Source: Nepenthes gracilis
Lineage: Eukaryota; Streptophyta; Magnoliopsida; Caryophyllales; Nepenthaceae
NCBI GenBank assembly: GCA_033239525.1
Contig: BSYO01000036.1
Location: 6,284,126-6,348,125 of the forward strand
Reading direction: 5' to 3'
Length of the DNA: 64,000 nucleotides
Both the position numbers and the translations under genes were made by a program. Under the pieces are notes generated by a model. It saw nothing but the letters and a program-made list of their open reading frames with translations, ran no database searches and had not been told where the DNA came from. This document shows, in pieces, positions 62,541 through 64,000 of this stretch (the stretch's first letter is position 1; each line of letters starts with the position of its first letter).

Positions 62541-64000
62541 ATTAAAAAACAAAAAACAAAAGAAAAAGAAAAGAAGATATGATAGTATATGTCGAATAAA
62601 TCTTCACTCCACCTCTTGATTTTTTTTTTTTTTTTTTTTTTGGGTTTTCTAGTAACTATTAAAAGGAAGAATTTTCAGTTAGTTTTGCAAATGATTGATT
62701 ATGTGCTTGTTAGTAAGGGATTCATGAGGTTGCATCTTTAATGGAGAAACAATTCATATTTCTTTTAATCTTAAATATTCATTTGAACATTAAGTGTTGT
62801 TTATATAAATATTAAAAGATCTATAACAAATTTATCACAAATAAAAGATCCATTATAAACGTTAAACTCCTTAAAAATAGAGATTATATAAATGTTTATA
62901 TAAAATAAAATTCAAGGAATACAATTTTGACATACTATTCAACATTTATCAAAAAATTCTTTCATTTCTCAATATAATACTTTTAGTCTCTAAAATTATC
63001 TTTCTACATAAAAGTTTCACAGCTTATGTGTAATCTTTATTAGCACCCTATTAACCTGCTTTACTTTGGAGTTAGTAAAATATAACAGTGAGTCAAATAT
63101 TTAATAAATATAATAAATAATATCAAAATTTAATAAAATATTTTAAATAATAATGTCAAATATACAAGAGTAATAATAATATCAATTAATTATTAACTAT
63201 TTGATACTCAATATCATGTCATAATTATAACTTAAAAGCTACAAGAGCAGTCAAATATTGAGAATACAATTAAGATTCTATCAAATTTGAATATTAATAA
63301 ATATATGATTTTCATCAAACCTATTTTAACAAAAATCTCAATTATAAGAGATATTATAATAATCTCATCAAAATTTATTCTATAACTATAAACCAATGGC
63401 GGTGTACTCGTTACCAATGGCTTGATAACAACCATGAGGTACCAATACTTATAAATTTAACAAGTAATTAACTTGTATAACATCTTGCTAGTTATAGTAC
63501 ATAAATATTAAACTCAAATTATATGATTAATATTCTCATTTATTATTATGGTAAACTCAAAATATGCCATGCCATACCCGTATTCTCATGATCCAACCAA
63601 TAACCCTGCCAAAATAACCCCCCCTCCCAAAAAAAAAGAGTGCGAAATAGCAAGAGAATACTACTTTTTAATTTTATATTTTTAATCAAATTCCAATTTA
63701 CATTAAAAGGATTTTTTATTTTTTAGCGGTCATAAATAGTTTCTATAGTTTTTTTCAATATTAACCATCTACACTTAACTCTTTTGAGTAATTGTGATGA
63801 GCTTATAATCATAAAATGTGTCAAATCTGAGTAATTTTAAGAAATAATAAATATAATGAATATATATATATATTGCATTGTTTAAAATTTACTAATTAGC
63901 TAAAGGAGCTCATAAAATATGTTAATAAATCCAATTAAATCTGTTGAATTTTAACTCAAATAAGCTTCAACAAAATGAATTCAAGATCGACCCCTAAATA
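60665..64000. other. AT-rich intergenic DNA, no gene seen
   Basis: Long A/T runs, including A-rich 62117-62160, T-run 62619-62640 and (TA)n 62504-62538. A 12-bp palindrome with a G-box core lies at 61141-61152. No coding or RNA gene signal was recognised. Confidence 0.5.
62504..62538. repeat. (TA)n microsatellite
   Basis: Uninterrupted TA repeats. Confidence 0.95.

Overview
This window is nuclear DNA of a flowering plant. It carries intron-rich genes with GT-AG introns, an N-myristoylated CDPK-related kinase, and plant-type copia and Tat-lineage gypsy retrotransposons. Long AT-rich non-coding stretches separate these. The species cannot be named from the sequence alone, although a eudicot is likely. 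Three host genes are supported by in-frame splicing. (1) A vacuolar amino-acid transporter of the AVT1 type lies on the + strand; 11 exons at 2392-28210 read in frame to a stop, and its N-terminal exon is missing, probably left of the window. (2) An RSRC2-like protein rich in Arg, Ser and Asp with a C-terminal SMAP-type domain lies on the + strand at 29983-42664 and is complete at 483 aa. (3) A CDPK-related kinase (CRK) lies on the - strand at 53510-46345, with 11 exons and 576 aa, also complete. The RSRC2-like gene and the CRK are convergent.

Much of the window is retroelement DNA inside introns. The AVT1 gene holds three insertions with defined ends. A copia-type element lies at 3453-8042 (TSD CTTAG) and keeps gag but no pol. 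A decayed 9.6 kb Tat-lineage gypsy element lies on the - strand at 10694-20326 (TSD CTTAT) with an extra ORF antisense to its pol. A 1.58 kb solo LTR lies at 24720-26299 (TSD CATTA/CATCA) and contains a minisatellite of about 33 bp. The RSRC2-like gene holds a 5.1 kb Tat-type element at 34186-39329 (TSD AATTT). That element lost pol but keeps the start of gag and the antisense ORF, and it sits inside an older tandem repeat. A scrambled LTR fragment with a primer-binding site and inverted ends lies at 59857-60664.

From about 54.4 kb to the right end no gene is seen. The sequence there is AT-rich, with microsatellites, a 21-bp perfect inverted repeat and the LTR fragment.

Nothing here looks like a new multi-gene system. 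The best items for a second look are these: a minor-spliceosome (U12) AT-type intron beside a 20-nt microexon in AVT1; two non-autonomous LTR elements, one keeping only gag and one keeping gag start plus the antisense ORF; the inverted LTR structure at 59.9-60.7 kb; and a recent 237-bp tandem duplication ending 10 bp from a CRK splice donor.
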